From positions 1-21,192 of the forward strand of contig DXYV01000047.1 of assembly GCA_019415645.1 (NCBI GenBank): a DNA stretch of 21,192 bases. Reading direction: 5' to 3'. Below the pieces are notes generated by a model, which worked only from the letters and a program-made list of their open reading frames with translations, was not told the origin of the DNA and did no database searches. The position numbers and the translations under genes were made by a program. The DNA is from Clostridiales bacterium. GTDB taxonomy: Bacteria; Bacillota; Clostridia; Oscillospirales; Oscillospiraceae. Shown piece after piece: positions 20,912 through 21,192 of this stretch (positions are counted from its first letter, which is position 1; every line of letters begins with the position of its first letter).

Positions 20912-21192
20912 TTAGTTCTCCTCCTTACGCTTGCGGCCGGTGATGGCCAGTGCGGCCAGACCCAGGCCGGAGAGTGCCGCGGCGGTGATCCAGAGGGGCA
21001 GGCTGTCGCCGGTCTCCGGGGCGTCCGCCAAGGGCGGCTCCTCTTCGTCGATCACGGTTTCACCCGGGTTCTCCGGCTGCGTGCCGGGATCGCCGGGTTG
21101 CTCGGGCAGCTCGCCCTGGGGCACGTCGTCGTCCGGGATCTCCACCGGCGGATCGCTGGGATCCGGGTCGGGATCGGGATCCGGGGTGGGAT
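20912..21192 (-). CDS. Sortase-anchored surface protein, C-terminal part (cut by window edge)
   Basis: Only the last 92 or so residues are inside the window, and the frame is open to 21192 so the start lies outside. The visible part begins with an Asp-Pro repeat stalk (PTPDPDPDPDPSDPP), continues in an acidic proline-rich linker, and ends with a sorting signal: PETGD, a hydrophobic helix (LPLWITAAALSGLGLAALAI) and a basic tail TGRKRKEEN. This is the layout of LPXTG-type proteins joined to peptidoglycan by sortase. The motif reads A-P-E-T-G rather than L-P-x-T-G, a variation seen in Clostridia. Nothing can be said of the functional domain. Confidence 0.86.
   Translation of the reverse strand, partial: PTPDPDPDPDPSDPPVEIPDDDVPQGELPEQPGDPGTQPENPGETVIDEEEPPLADAPETGDSLPLWITAAALSGLGLAALAITGRKRKEEN

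Overview
The window looks like a chromosomal segment from a GC-rich anaerobic Firmicute, most plausibly a gut Clostridia of the Oscillospiraceae type (Flavonifractor / Lawsonibacter / Intestinimonas-like). This rests on strong AGGAGG-type Shine-Dalgarno sites, a Rex redox repressor, an S-layer-homology protein, a two-subunit iron-sulfur serine dehydratase, a DUF1540 protein and an XRE regulator with a DUF6514-like tail. No phage, transposase, integrase or CRISPR array is visible. The exact genus cannot be fixed by reading.

Layout. 1-67: end of a tRNA-Arg(ACG) gene on the minus strand. 219-401: a 60-residue protein with 17 cysteines and one hydrophobic segment. 527-2265: a rex - SLH surface protein operon (minus) with a clear promoter. 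2555-6269 (plus): a ferritin-like small protein, then a 1049-residue fusion of a PHP phosphoesterase to a UvrD-type helicase with two beta-clamp-binding motifs. 6361-6813: an XRE regulator. 7034-10096 (minus): a polysaccharide flippase, an iron-dependent alcohol dehydrogenase that has lost its expected stop codon, and a shortened flavodoxin-ferredoxin protein. A TetR regulator (10295-10864, plus) lies opposite these. 11190-12056: a drug/metabolite transporter made of two very similar halves. 12174-13315 (minus): a DUF1540 protein and a YjdF-like membrane protein. 13411-13623: an unrecognised 70-residue protein.

13669-15593 (minus) is a serine catabolism operon, sdaAB - sdaAA - glyoxalase-like gene. 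Upstream of it, about 118 bp of the sdaAB leader and start region occurs twice. The distal copy is a dead fragment, and both copies carry CTG where the start codon should be. 15936-17363: pyruvate kinase. 17617-18966: a CorC/HlyC-type CNNM-CBS membrane protein with a TTG start. 19228-20823 (plus): a beta-CASP metallo-beta-lactamase-fold ribonuclease-like protein. The right edge cuts a sortase-anchored surface protein (minus).

Functional themes are redox and fermentation (Rex, iron alcohol dehydrogenase, ferredoxin, pyruvate kinase, serine to pyruvate), cell surface (SLH, sortase substrate, flippase) and nucleic acid processing (PHP-helicase, beta-CASP enzyme). The strongest points for a second look are the PHP-helicase with two QLSLF motifs, the duplicated sdaAB leader with CTG starts, the stop-loss in the alcohol dehydrogenase, the internally deleted flavodoxin-ferredoxin and the Cys/Gly-rich membrane microprotein.
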